NCBI GenBank assembly: GCA_965203565.1
Contig: OZ241896.1
Coordinates: 186,001-250,000, forward strand
Reading direction: 5' to 3'
DNA from: JAAXGX01 sp965203565
GTDB taxonomy: Bacteria > Acidobacteriota > Vicinamibacteria > Vicinamibacterales > UBA8438
DNA length: 64,000 nucleotides
Positions within the stretch are counted from its first letter, which is position 1. Each line of letters opens with the position of its first letter. The translations under genes were made by a program, and so were the position numbers. The notes beneath the pieces were generated by a model that had not been told where the DNA came from, did not search any database, and saw only the letters and a list, made by a program, of their open reading frames with translations. Shown here in pieces: positions 34,194 through 43,300 of the stretch.

Positions 34194-35279
34194 CTACCCG
34201 GCGACCGTCCGCATGACCCATTCGAGGGGACCGCGCTCGAAGCGTTTCGTCCACAGGGCCGCGAACGCGACCGCGCCGGCGTAGAACGCCGCCGCCGCGG
34301 CGATGGCGAACCACAGCGGCTGGTCGTCAAGCCGGCCGGCGGCGTCCAGCGCGCCGAGGCCGAGCAGCGCGTGGGCGACGTAGATCGTGAGGGCGAGCCG
34401 GCCCGCGGCCAGGAGCGCCCGGTACCCGGGGAGGCGCGCGCCATGCTCGGAGACGCCGACGGCGAGCGCGATGGCCGCGAGCGCCGCGCCGCCGGCCGCG
34501 AGCACGTACAGCGGCGTCGGGGGCATCGGCTCCGATCCGAACAGGGCGGCGACCGCTTCCGCATCGGCAGCGGACGCGCCGCGCGCCAGCCGCGCGACCA
34601 GCGCGGCGGAGACCGCTTCCGCGGCGAGCGCCACGGCGGCGCCGCCGATCAGCACGCGGCGCCGGACAGCGGGATCGAGCAGGTCGCGCCGTCCCAGCCA
34701 GACGCCGAGCAGCAGGAACGCCAGCCACGGAACCACGGGGTGAAACCCGTTGAAGAAGAGATGCCGGACCTGCCCGGCCGGCGTCCAGAACCCCTCGTAG
34801 GTCAGCGTCTCGAAGTCCCAGCCGGCTTCGTAGTCGAGCATCGTCAGCAGGAGTGGGAACGCCGCTACGAGCAGGGCGGCGGCGCCCAGCAGCGCGCGGT
34901 CCGGCGCCGCGACGAACAGGGCGCCGAGGGCGATGTACCAGCCGTAGAAGTGCAGGATGTCCGCCGGCCAGACGGTGGCGAAGATCAGCCCGCCGGCAAG
35001 CAGCAGCGCCGCCCGCTTCCAGAGCCGCCGGCGCGCCGCGGCGAGTTGCGAGGCGCTTCCGGAAGCGACGGCCCGGCGCGCGCCGAGCGTCAGGCCGACG
35101 CCGGCAAGGACGACGAACAGGGCCGCGGCGCGCCCCTCCAGCAGACCGGTCAGCGCGTGCAGCCACTCCGGGGCGGGCGGAGCCTCGGCCCCGAGCGTCA
35201 TCGCGACCTTGAAGTTGACCATCACCATTCCAAAAACGGCGACGGCCCGGGCGAGGTCGTACCCTTCGACGCGGGTCAT
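34194..35279 (-). CDS. DUF418/DUF1624-type integral membrane protein (acyltransferase-like)
   Basis: 361 residues from ATG 35279. It begins MTRVEGYDLARAVAVFGMVM, the RxxGxDxxRgxA pattern shared by DUF1624/HGSNAT-like and DUF418 membrane proteins. About ten hydrophobic segments follow, and the end has the DUF418-like GRLALTIYVAHALLGLG. Probable inner-membrane protein handling acyl or sugar groups; the reaction is unknown. It is divergent from the Calx-beta protein, with a 78-bp spacer. The long open frame upstream of 35279 on this strand is the antisense of the repeat-rich Calx-beta gene and is not coding. Confidence 0.85.
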   Translation of the reverse strand: MTRVEGYDLARAVAVFGMVMVNFKVAMTLGAEAPPAPEWLHALTGLLEGRAAALFVVLAGVGLTLGARRAVASGSASQLAAARRRLWKRAALLLAGGLIFATVWPADILHFYGWYIALGALFVAAPDRALLGAAALLVAAFPLLLTMLDYEAGWDFETLTYEGFWTPAGQVRHLFFNGFHPVVPWLAFLLLGVWLGRRDLLDPAVRRRVLIGGAAVALAAEAVSAALVARLARGASAADAEAVAALFGSEPMPPTPLYVLAAGGAALAAIALAVGVSEHGARLPGYRALLAAGRLALTIYVAHALLGLGALDAAGRLDDQPLWFAIAAAAAFYAGAVAFAALWTKRFERGPLEWVMRTVAG

Positions 35280-35345
35280 CGGCTCTGGTCGAAGATGCCG
35301 CAGTACGTCACGCACACGGCGCGCCGCGGTCGAACTTTTTAACTT

Positions 35346-35351
35346 TATAAT
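35346..35351 (+). promoter_or_regulatory. Perfect -10 hexamer TATAAT just before the Calx-beta gene
   Basis: TATAAT ends 6 bp before the ATG at 35358, in a short AT-rich patch (AACTTTTTAACTTTATAAT). Transcription would start at or next to the A of the ATG, implying a leaderless message. No Shine-Dalgarno is present and no good -35 hexamer was seen. Confidence 0.5.
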
Positions 35352-35357
35352 GAGCCG

Positions 35358-37133
35358 ATGACGAGACCGCCTTGCGCCGTCCGGATCGTCGTCGGGCTGC
35401 TGACCGCCGCAGCCTCGTGGGCGTTGGCTGTCGGCGCGGCCGCGCAGGAGGGGCTGAGCCTCCTCTCCATCAATTCGCCGAGCGTCGCCGAGGGCGACTC
35501 CGGCTCCGCCTCCCTGACCTTCACGGTGACCTTGACCCCGCCAGTGGGGAGTGCAGTCACGGTGAACTACGCCGCGAGTACGGGTACGGCGACCAGCGGT
35601 ACGGACTACACGGCGAGTTCGGGGACGCTGACTTTCGCGTCGGGGGAAACGAGCAAGACGATCACGGTGTCGGTGACGGGGGACACGACGGACGAGCCGG
35701 ACGAGACGGTGGTGGTGCAGTTGAGCGGGGCGGTGAACGCGGGGTACGACACGGCGACGGGCACGGGGACGATCACGGACGACGATCCGGCGCCGACGGT
35801 GACGCTGGCGCTGTCGCGGAGTTCGATAGCGGAGAGCGGGGCGACGAACAGCGCGGCGGTGACCGCCAGTCTGAACCATGCGTCGAGCGCGACGACGACG
35901 GTCACGGTGTCGGCGGCGGCGGGGGCGAACGCGGCGAGCGGGGATTTCAGCCTGAGCAGCAACACGACGCTGACGATAGCGGCGGGCTCGACGAGCAGCA
36001 CGGGGTCGGTGACGATCACCGCCAACGACAACACGCAGGTTGCGGCGAACAAGAGCGTGACGGTGTCGGGCTCGGCGAGCAACAGTCAGGGGATCACGCA
36101 GCCGTCGTCGGTGACGCTGACGATCACGGAAGACGATCAGCCGGAGCCGGTGAACCGGCCGCCGGAAATCACGACGCCGGGCGACCGGACGTACGCGCAG
36201 GGAGCGACGATCACGCCGTTCGCCATCGCGGTGAGCGACCCGGACGGCGATGCGGTGACGGTGGACGTGACCGGGTTGCCCTCCGGGTTGCGGCATGCGG
36301 CCGGCCGGGTGGAGGGAACGGTGGCCTCGGGCGCGGCGGCGCAGGCGTATACGGTGACGATAACGGCGACCGACGGAGCGGCGCCGGCGGTGGAGGCGAC
36401 GTTCACGATCACGGTGACGGCGCCGTCGCCGCCGCCGCCGCCGTCGCCACCGGAGCCGGGGAACCGGCCGCCGGAAATCACGACGCCGGGCGACCGGACG
36501 TACGCGCAGGGAGCGACGATCACGCCGTTCGCCATCGCGGTGAGCGACCCGGACGGCGATGCGGTGACGGTGGACGTGACCGGGTTGCCCTCCGGATTGC
36601 GGCATGCGGCCGGCCAGGTGGAGGGGACGGTGGACCCGGACGCGGCGGCGCAGGCGTATGCGGTGACGATAACGGCGACCGACGGAACGGCGCCGGCGGT
36701 GGAGGCGACGTTCACGATCACGGTGACGGAGCGGGACCGGAAGCCGACGTTCGGGTCGGCCTCGGTTCCGGCGCAGCGCTACCAGGTCGGCTTGGAGATC
36801 GATCCGTTGACGCTGCCGGCGGCGACCGGCGGCGACGGTCCGTTGCGCTACGCGCTGACGCCGGCGCCGCCGGCGCCCGGGCTGGTCTACACGGCGCCGG
36901 ACGCGGACGCCTCGACCGGGGGCGTGATTGCGGGAACGCCGACCGCCGCGCAGACGGCGGTGCGCTGCACGCTGACGGCGACCGATGCGGACGGCGACAC
37001 GGCGACGTTGACGTTCACGATGACGGTCGCTGAAGATCCGACGCCGGTGCCCGCCGTCCCGCTCGTCGGACAGGGGCTGCTGGCGGCGTTCCTGCTCGGC
37101 CTCGGCGCGTGGTTTCAGCGCCGGCGCCGATAA
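35358..37133 (+). CDS. Surface/secreted protein with Calx-beta and Ig-like (He_PIG-type) modules and a C-terminal sorting-like anchor
   Basis: 591 residues. Signal peptide (to about 30), then a Calx-beta domain (about 35-145) with SVAEGDSGSASLTFTVTL, GTDYTASSGTLTF and GTGTITDDDPAP. A second degenerate beta module covers about 145-260. Two nearly identical putative Ig modules (262-354 and 365-457), joined by a proline linker, each contain NRPPEITTPGDRTYAQGAT. A third, divergent module follows (about 460-560). The C terminus is PAVPLVGQGLLAAFLLGLGA plus a run of arginines, like IPTL/PEP-CTERM sorting signals. Likely exported and anchored for adhesion or surface structure. No exosortase is visible in the window. 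Confidence 0.88.
   Translation: MTRPPCAVRIVVGLLTAAASWALAVGAAAQEGLSLLSINSPSVAEGDSGSASLTFTVTLTPPVGSAVTVNYAASTGTATSGTDYTASSGTLTFASGETSKTITVSVTGDTTDEPDETVVVQLSGAVNAGYDTATGTGTITDDDPAPTVTLALSRSSIAESGATNSAAVTASLNHASSATTTVTVSAAAGANAASGDFSLSSNTTLTIAAGSTSSTGSVTITANDNTQVAANKSVTVSGSASNSQGITQPSSVTLTITEDDQPEPVNRPPEITTPGDRTYAQGATITPFAIAVSDPDGDAVTVDVTGLPSGLRHAAGRVEGTVASGAAAQAYTVTITATDGAAPAVEATFTITVTAPSPPPPPSPPEPGNRPPEITTPGDRTYAQGATITPFAIAVSDPDGDAVTVDVTGLPSGLRHAAGQVEGTVDPDAAAQAYAVTITATDGTAPAVEATFTITVTERDRKPTFGSASVPAQRYQVGLEIDPLTLPAATGGDGPLRYALTPAPPAPGLVYTAPDADASTGGVIAGTPTAAQTAVRCTLTATDADGDTATLTFTMTVAEDPTPVPAVPLVGQGLLAAFLLGLGAWFQRRRR
36141..36420 (+). repeat. 280-bp intragenic direct repeat, copy 1
   Basis: Starts CCGGAGCCGGTGAACCGGCC. 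Matches 36450-36729 with only a scattering of base changes over 280 bp (offset 309 bp). Encodes one Ig-like module. Confidence 0.9.
36450..36729 (+). repeat. 280-bp intragenic direct repeat, copy 2
   Basis: Second copy of the Ig-module repeat, separated from copy 1 by a proline-coding linker (PSPPPPPSPP). High DNA identity implies recent duplication or gene conversion. Confidence 0.9.
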
Positions 37134-37220
37134 CGGCGCGGCGGTTTCCGGCCCGACTTCCCTGCATCTGCGTGTCCCCTTCTCCCCCCGACAGCCGGGG
37201 GAGAACGCGACTTCGCCATC
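37134..37220 (+). other. Short spacer after the Calx-beta gene
   Basis: Contains TCCCCCCGACAGCCGGGGGA (37178-37202 region), a G+C hairpin (CCCCC..GGGGG) that could serve as a transcription stop, but there is no T-run. Confidence 0.3.
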
Positions 37221-38564
37221 ATGCTTGCACGACGTGATCATGCCGGCGATTCGCGTCTCGCAAGGAGGGCCGCCTCCCCGGAACGGAACCGGCTGCGGCC
37301 GGAGGATCGCGCCGTTCACGACTGGTACCGCTTCGTCCTCTCGTTTCCGCCGCACCTGGTGCGCGACTGCCTCCATGCGTTCGGCGTCGACTCGACGCAA
37401 CGGGTGCTCGATCCGTTCTGCGGCGCCGGCACGACGCTGGTCGAATGCAAGAAGCTCGGCATCCCGAGCGTCGGGATCGAGCGCCATCCGATGGCCGGAT
37501 TCGCGAGCCGGACCAAGGTGGACTGGCGCGTCGGTCCGCGGGCGCTGGTCTCCCACGCCCAGGAGATCGCCGGCCGGGCGCTCTCGCGGCTCCAGGAGGA
37601 CGGCATCGACGACTTCGGGACGGCGCCGTCGTTCCGAACGTCCGGCCGTCGGACCGCCGCGCTCCGGACGTTGCCCGACGGCCGTCTGGGCCTGCTGTTG
37701 CGGAACTCGATCAGTCCGCTGCCGCTCCACAAGACGCTGGTGCTGCTCGACACCCTGGAGCGTCATCGCAACGACGCCTTCGACGCGCACGAGAAGCTCG
37801 CCCTGGCCGCCGCGCTGGTCTCGGGAATCGGCAATCTGCGCTTCGGTCCGGAGGTGGGCGTCGGAAAGGTGCGGGAGGATGCGCGGGTCGTCGGTCCGTG
37901 GCTCGATCGGATCCGCAGGATGGGCGACGACCTCGCCGCCTTGCGGGAGCGGACCGGCGCCGAGACCACGGTCCACCTGGCGGACGCGCGCCGGGTGGAG
38001 GAGCTGCTGGAGCCGTCGTCCATCGATGCGGTCGTCACGTCGCCTCCCTATCCGAACGAGAAGGACTACACACGGACCACGCGGCTCGAAAGCGTGCTGC
38101 TCGGCTTCGTCCGGAGCCGGCAGGAGTTGCGCGGCCTGAAGCGCGGACTCGTGCGGTCGAACACGCGGAGCGTCTACAAGGCGGACGCCGACGACGCGCT
38201 GGTCGCCGGGCACGAAGGGATTCAGCGCATCGCCCGGAACATCGAGGAACGGCGAATCGCGCAGGGCGGAACGTCCGGCTTCGAACGCCAGTACGCGCGG
38301 GTCACGAAGCTGTACTTCGGCGGCATGGTGCGGCACCTGTCCGGCCTCAGAAGCCGGCTGCGTCCGGGCGCCGGACTCGCCTACGTCGTCGGCGACCAGG
38401 CGTCCTACCTGCGGGTGATGATCCGGACCGGGCGGATCCTCGGCGAGCTCGCCCAGGCCCTCGGCTACGAGCTGACCGGCATCGATCTGTTCCGGACGAG
38501 GATGGCCACCGCCAGCCGGCGACAACTGCGGGAGGAGGTCGTGCGGCTCCGCTGGCCCGGCTGA
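37221..38564 (+). CDS. DNA methyltransferase (TSPPY-type, N4/N6 amino-methylating)
   Basis: 447 residues. Motif I is VLDPFCGAGTTLVECK (about 62-77) and motif IV is VVTSPPYPNEKDYTR (about 271-285). The TSPPY form with motif I first is found in N4-cytosine and some N6-adenine methylases. The N terminus has HDWYRFVLSFPPHLV, typical of stand-alone methylases of this group. The start is uncertain: ATG 37221 has no clear Shine-Dalgarno and the first ~30 residues are basic and family-unlike. It lies 50 bp before an AAA ATPase/TOPRIM-like pair on the same strand, so it may be the modification partner of a restriction or abortive system. Confidence 0.87.
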   Translation: MLARRDHAGDSRLARRAASPERNRLRPEDRAVHDWYRFVLSFPPHLVRDCLHAFGVDSTQRVLDPFCGAGTTLVECKKLGIPSVGIERHPMAGFASRTKVDWRVGPRALVSHAQEIAGRALSRLQEDGIDDFGTAPSFRTSGRRTAALRTLPDGRLGLLLRNSISPLPLHKTLVLLDTLERHRNDAFDAHEKLALAAALVSGIGNLRFGPEVGVGKVREDARVVGPWLDRIRRMGDDLAALRERTGAETTVHLADARRVEELLEPSSIDAVVTSPPYPNEKDYTRTTRLESVLLGFVRSRQELRGLKRGLVRSNTRSVYKADADDALVAGHEGIQRIARNIEERRIAQGGTSGFERQYARVTKLYFGGMVRHLSGLRSRLRPGAGLAYVVGDQASYLRVMIRTGRILGELAQALGYELTGIDLFRTRMATASRRQLREEVVRLRWPG

Positions 38565-38589
38565 TTCCGGCGGACGCCAGCTACGGTGG

Positions 38590-38595
38590 TATATT
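38590..38595 (+). promoter_or_regulatory. Possible -10 element TATATT before the ATPase/TOPRIM-like pair
   Basis: TATATT 20 bp before the ATG at 38615 in an otherwise GC-rich gap, followed by a Shine-Dalgarno-like GAAGGAAA. Suggests the ATPase pair may have its own promoter independent of the methyltransferase. No confident -35. Confidence 0.3.
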
Positions 38596-38614
38596 ACCGA
38601 AGGAAATCCGATTC

Positions 38615-39727
38615 ATGCTGACGAGACTCTATGCCGACAACTTCCGCTGCCTGGTGAACTTCGAGTTGATGCTGGACGAGACCAACGTGCTCCTCGGCCC
38701 CAACGGCAGCGGCAAGACGTCGGTGCTTCACGTGCTGGGCCGGATGCAGAAGTTCATCGTGAGCGGCGACCGGGTCAGCGAGGCGTTTCCCGCACGGGAT
38801 CTCTCGCTGACCCAGGCTCGGAACCAGCAGCGCTTCGAACTCGATCTGAACGTCGATGGAGACGCCTACCGCTACGCCGTCGATGTCGAGCACGATCCCG
38901 ATCGCCGCCAGATGCGGATCAGCGAAGAGATGCTCCGGCACGACGACAAGCCGATATTCAGCTTTCAGACCGGCGTCGCGCAGCTATACCATGACGACTA
39001 CACACCCGGGCCTTCGACGCCGTTCGACTGGTCGCAGTCCGGCGTGGGCGCCCTGTACCCGCGGCCCGACAACCAGAAACTGACCCGGTTCAAGAAAGCG
39101 GTCGCCGGCTTCGTCGTCGCCAGCCCGTGCCCCCCGGTCTTCGAACCGGAAGCGCGGGGCGAGGACGAGTTCCTCGAACCGCTGATGCGGAACTTCGTTG
39201 GCTGGTACCGGCACGCCGCCCAGGAGAACATGGGAGGGATATCGAAGCTGTTCGAGGCCCTCCGCGAAGCGCTCCCCGGCTTCGATTCCATCAACCTGAC
39301 CGAATCGGGGGAAGGCGTGCGCGCCATGAAGGTGGCGTTTCGGCGATCGACCGACGATCGTCAAGTGGACCACTACCGATTCGATCAGCTTTCGGACGGC
39401 CAACGGGCGCTGGTGGCGTTGTACTGCCTGATCTTTCTGTCGTCCAGCCGCCGCACGTCACTGTTCCTGGACGAACCGGACAACTACCTCGCCCTCCGGG
39501 AGGTGCAGCCGTTGCTCGTTCATCTCGCCGAGGCGTGCGGGGATCTGCTGGAGCAGGCGGTGATCATCTCTCACCACCCGGTGACGATCGACTATCTGGC
39601 CGGCGCGAACGGGCGATGGTTCTCCCGGGAGGGAAGCGGCCCGGCGCGGGTCAGCGACAAACCGGATCGGACGATTGACGGATTGCCCCTGTCGGAAACC
39701 GTCGCGCGGGGTTGGGAAAAGGAATGA
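38615..39727 (+). CDS. AAA_21/RecF-like ATPase paired with TOPRIM-like protein
   Basis: 370 residues. The N terminus MLTRLYADNFRCLVNFELML is of the OLD/RecF/SMC class. Walker A is GPNGSGKTS (about 29-37). The ABC-signature-like LSDGQRALVALYCL (about 257-270) precedes Walker B SLFLDEPDNYLA (about 284-295), and the H-loop region is VIISHHPVTIDYL. Short helical insert between. It overlaps the next gene by ATGA. The family resembles ATPases of AbiL/PARIS-like two-gene anti-phage systems and is clearly different from the ATPase at 12812. Confidence 0.88.
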   Translation: MLTRLYADNFRCLVNFELMLDETNVLLGPNGSGKTSVLHVLGRMQKFIVSGDRVSEAFPARDLSLTQARNQQRFELDLNVDGDAYRYAVDVEHDPDRRQMRISEEMLRHDDKPIFSFQTGVAQLYHDDYTPGPSTPFDWSQSGVGALYPRPDNQKLTRFKKAVAGFVVASPCPPVFEPEARGEDEFLEPLMRNFVGWYRHAAQENMGGISKLFEALREALPGFDSINLTESGEGVRAMKVAFRRSTDDRQVDHYRFDQLSDGQRALVALYCLIFLSSSRRTSLFLDEPDNYLALREVQPLLVHLAEACGDLLEQAVIISHHPVTIDYLAGANGRWFSREGSGPARVSDKPDRTIDGLPLSETVARGWEKE

Positions 39728-40257
39728 GCGGAGTCCGCATCACCCTGCTCTGCGAGGATTCGCAGACCGACTCGTTCGTCCGCCGGTTCCTGAGGCGGCG
39801 GAATTTTCGCGGCCGTGACGTCAGGACCCTTCCGCTTCCGGAGGGGCGTCAGTCGGGCGAGCAGTGGGTCCGGGAAAGATATCCTGCCGAGCTGCGAACC
39901 ATCCGAGGCAGGCGGGGCGCCTGGCTGATCGTCGTCACGGACGCGGACGACCATTCGACGAACGACCGGCGGGGGCAACTGGACGCAGCGTGTCAGGAGC
40001 GGAACGTGCCGGCGAGGACCGACGCAGATCCGGTCATTCTGATCGTGCCGCGCAGAAACATCGAAACGTGGCTGGAGTACCTCGCCGGGAACCCGGTCGA
40101 CGAGGCCAAGACCTATCCCCGTCTGAGACGCGCACGCGACTGCGACCGGCACGCGGAAACCCTGTTCAGCATGTGCCGCGGCGCGCGGCAACTCGACGCC
40201 GCCGCGCCGCCGTCGTTGCGTGAGGCGTGCGAGGAGTACGGCAGACTCCGCCGGTAG
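39724..40257 (+). CDS. TOPRIM-like (DUF4276-related) putative effector of ATPase pair
   Basis: 177 residues, ATG overlapping the ATPase stop (ATGA). VRITLLCEDSQTDSFVRRFL has the early conserved glutamate-containing strand of TOPRIM/DUF4276-like proteins. LIVVTDADDHS is the DxD metal motif, and IVPRRNIETWLEYL is the following conserved helix. Cytosolic and compact. By analogy with related pairs it is likely a nuclease controlled by the ATPase; exact family not certain. Confidence 0.75.
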   Translation: MSGVRITLLCEDSQTDSFVRRFLRRRNFRGRDVRTLPLPEGRQSGEQWVRERYPAELRTIRGRRGAWLIVVTDADDHSTNDRRGQLDAACQERNVPARTDADPVILIVPRRNIETWLEYLAGNPVDEAKTYPRLRRARDCDRHAETLFSMCRGARQLDAAAPPSLREACEEYGRLRR

Positions 40258-40333
40258 CCTTCCTGCACTGCGCCCACCGAAGGCGGGGCCGCCGCTTCGT
40301 CGTCGTCCTATCGGACGCGCTTTCGCCGAAGGG
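40258..40333. other. Convergent intergenic gap between defence modules
   Basis: Seventy-six bases between two stop codons on opposite strands. GC-rich, with a weak CCTTC...GAAGG inverted repeat (about 40259-40284); no obvious terminator. Confidence 0.3.
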
Positions 40334-43300
40334 TCACGCTTCCGGCTCCGCGTCCGGTTCACCCGCGGCCAGCGCGTTCATGTACGCGAGACAGAGGTCG
40401 CGGGAACGATAGCGGCCGTACGACGCCGTTTCCTGGCGCTCCACGATCGGGAAGGTCGAGTACACGTAGCGCACGTCGTCGCGGTCGGTGACGCCGTACA
40501 GGTGGAAGAAGAGGGCGTCGAGCTTCGCGCGCAGGCGGAGGCGGCGCTCGGGGTCCCAGCGGAACGGCGGCCGCACGGCGCCGGCGGCGTCGACGTGGCC
40601 CAGGTCCCGGGCGAACGGCGCCACGTCGTGGGCGGTGTACGTGAGCTCCAGTACGGCGCCGCGGACGATTTCGGCCGCCGACTTCGGTCCGAACCGCGCC
40701 TCGTCGTAGCGTTCGGGTGGAACGACGGGAAGCTGCTCGACGATGAAGAGGTTGAGATGCTGGCCCTGCACTTTCTGGCGGGCGACGTAATCGAGCACGA
40801 CGGCGTTGAGGTTCGCCAGGACGAGCGGCGCGACGGTCGCGTACGCGGCCGGATCGGCGTCGTCGGCCGGCAGCAGCACGGGGAAGGTGTTGCCGACGCC
40901 TGAACGGGGGACGACGGCGCCGATGATCGTCCGGACGTTCGTGGGCGCGGTGACGTCCTTCCACCCGACGAACCAGCGGAAACCGGCCGGAACCCTGGCG
41001 TCCTCGACCCAGTGCTGCGGATTTGGCAGCCAATCGGGGTTCCGGCGTTGCTCGTCGGTGGCCGGCGCGGTCTGCGCGGGGCGATGCAGGTTCGCCGGAT
41101 TGACGACGATGCTTGCGGCCCGATGGTCGTAAGCCTGCACCATCTTGCCTTCGTAGAGCGGCAGCCAGGCGCCGGCCGGGCTGTTGAACCGGTTGCCGCC
41201 GACGCGCCACGCGCCTTCTCTCTCTTCCAACTCGTCCGCGCGCCGGAACCGGCCGGAATCGTTCGTCATGTCGAACATGCGTTCGTACTTCACCGGCCAC
41301 GTCTTCACTTCTCCACCGCTCGAACGGTCCACGAACACCGGCAGCCGCCCGTAGATGCCGGTCGTGATCTCCGCGTCGCGCCGGGTGCGGAAGACCGGCG
41401 CCGTGCCGGTGTTCGGGTTGACGCGCGCGAAGTCGTCCGCGGCCAGCGTGAAGCAGCGGTCGGCGTCGGCGAGCTCCGATACGTTCTGCAAGAAGAAGGC
41501 GCATCGCGCCGGCCCGGCCGCCGAAGAGCGTCCGGCGACGAAGACGCAGAACTTGAACGACGCATGCACGTCGGGGAAGAACACCTTCCTGTTCTCGAAG
41601 TCGTAGAGCGCCCGCAGGCGTCCCTCGGTCGCGACGCCCCGGAAGAACCGCGCCGCGGCCTTGTCGGCCGCGATGCCGGAGGGGGTCAGCAGTCCGATCA
41701 CGCCGTCGGGCCCGACCAGCGCCATCGCGCGCTCGACGAACAGGGAGTAGACGTTCACGTCGCCGTTCGCCAGCAGCGGGTAGTCGCCGCCGGTCCGCGC
41801 GACGCGGGCGGCGCGTCCCGCCCGCTCGTCCGCCTTCTGGAACTCGGCGTCGAGGGGGTCGCCGCGCCGCCGCAGATCCGCGATCATCCGCTTGCGGTCG
41901 GCGGCGCGCACGGCGTGCGCGATTTCCGGCCGGCGCGTCGCGAACCACTCCACCTGCTGCAGCTTCATCCGGTTCCACGGCGGGTTGCCGATCACGGCGT
42001 CGAAGCCGCCCTGCCGTTCGCGCAGCTCCCAGTCGCGCCAGACGCCGGGGAAGGCGACCTGCCAGTGCAGGAACCGCTGCTCGCCGATCAGCGCCCGCGC
42101 CCGCGCCAGCAGACCGTCGATACGCTCGGTGCGGTCCGGCGTCCCGCTCGCGGGCGCCTTCCCCGCGGCGATCTCCACCGGGTCGCCGAAGGCGGACGAG
42201 AGCAGCGCGCTCCAGGCCCGCTCGTCGTCAGCGTCCGTCCCGGTCAGCCAGTCGAACGCGTGGACCAGCGACAGGAACGCGGCCAGCGGCGCCGTCATCT
42301 CGTCCACTTGCGCGAAGAAGCCGGCCGACCGTTCCGCTTCCGCGATCTCGGCGTCGGTCAGATCCTCGATCGTCCGCATCGACAGGGCGGCGCGCGTCGC
42401 GCGGTTCAGCGGCTCGTGGAGGAACAGCGCGCCGCCGTACCGCTGCGCCGCTTCGAACCCCTGGTGCGCCCAGGCGCCGAAGAGGCTGTCGCCGCAGCGC
42501 AGGTGGTGGTCCAGGAAGCTGAGCGGCGCGCCGGCCGTGAAGGTGTGCAGCCAGAGCGACACCTTGGCCAGCTCGACCGCCATCGGGTTCCTGTCGACGC
42601 CGTAGACCGAGCGCTTGAGCACGATGCGGCGGACGATGCGGCGGTCGTCGAGCAGCGCCGGGTCGAGGGCCCAGCCGAACGTCTCCGCGTTCTGCAGGAT
42701 GGTCCGGCGCACGTCGTCGATGCGCTCGGTGAGCGGCGAGACGTAGCCTTCCACGGCCGCCTCGGCGTCGGCCATCGCGGCGATGACCCGGTCCGCCAGA
42801 TAGTCGACCAGCCCCACCAGGAAGTGGCCCGACCCCATCGCCGGATCGCATACCCGCAGGTCGAGGATCCGCTCGGCCGGGTCGAGCCGCCGGAGCGCGT
42901 CGAGGCGGTCCGTCTTCCGCCGCCGGCTGCGCGCGAGCGCCTGCGCCCGCGCGTCGAAGGCGGCGCGCCGCGCGTCGATCAGCGGCCCCACCGTCTCCCT
43001 GACGATCAGCCCGACGAGGTCGTCCGGCGTGTAGTAACTTCCCGAGTCCTTGCGTGCGAAGAGGTTGAGGCGGACGACGATCTCCCCGCGCCGTTCGCCC
43101 GAGGACTCCCGCGCGACTTCGTGCTCGAGCAGACGCTCGTAGATCGACCCGAGCTGCAGCACGTTCAGGTCGCGGTAGTTGACGTAGCGGCGCCCGCCGT
43201 CCGTCCTCTCGAACGACAGCGCGTCGACGACGTCGGCCATCACGTCGTCGCCGAGCCGGACGCGGCCCAGCAGCGGGACCCGCGACCGGTCGAACAGGCC

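Noticed and set aside
35500..36130. Short tandem-like GC repeats considered as a CRISPR array
   Set aside because: They are codon-level repeats of Thr/Ser/Gly-rich beta modules, with no regular spacer-repeat pattern; no cas genes in the window.
35280..38525. Very long minus-strand open frame continuing upstream of the DUF418-type gene
   Set aside because: It is the antisense of the Calx-beta and methyltransferase genes, Arg/His-rich without any family motif; high GC and repeats keep the frame open by chance.
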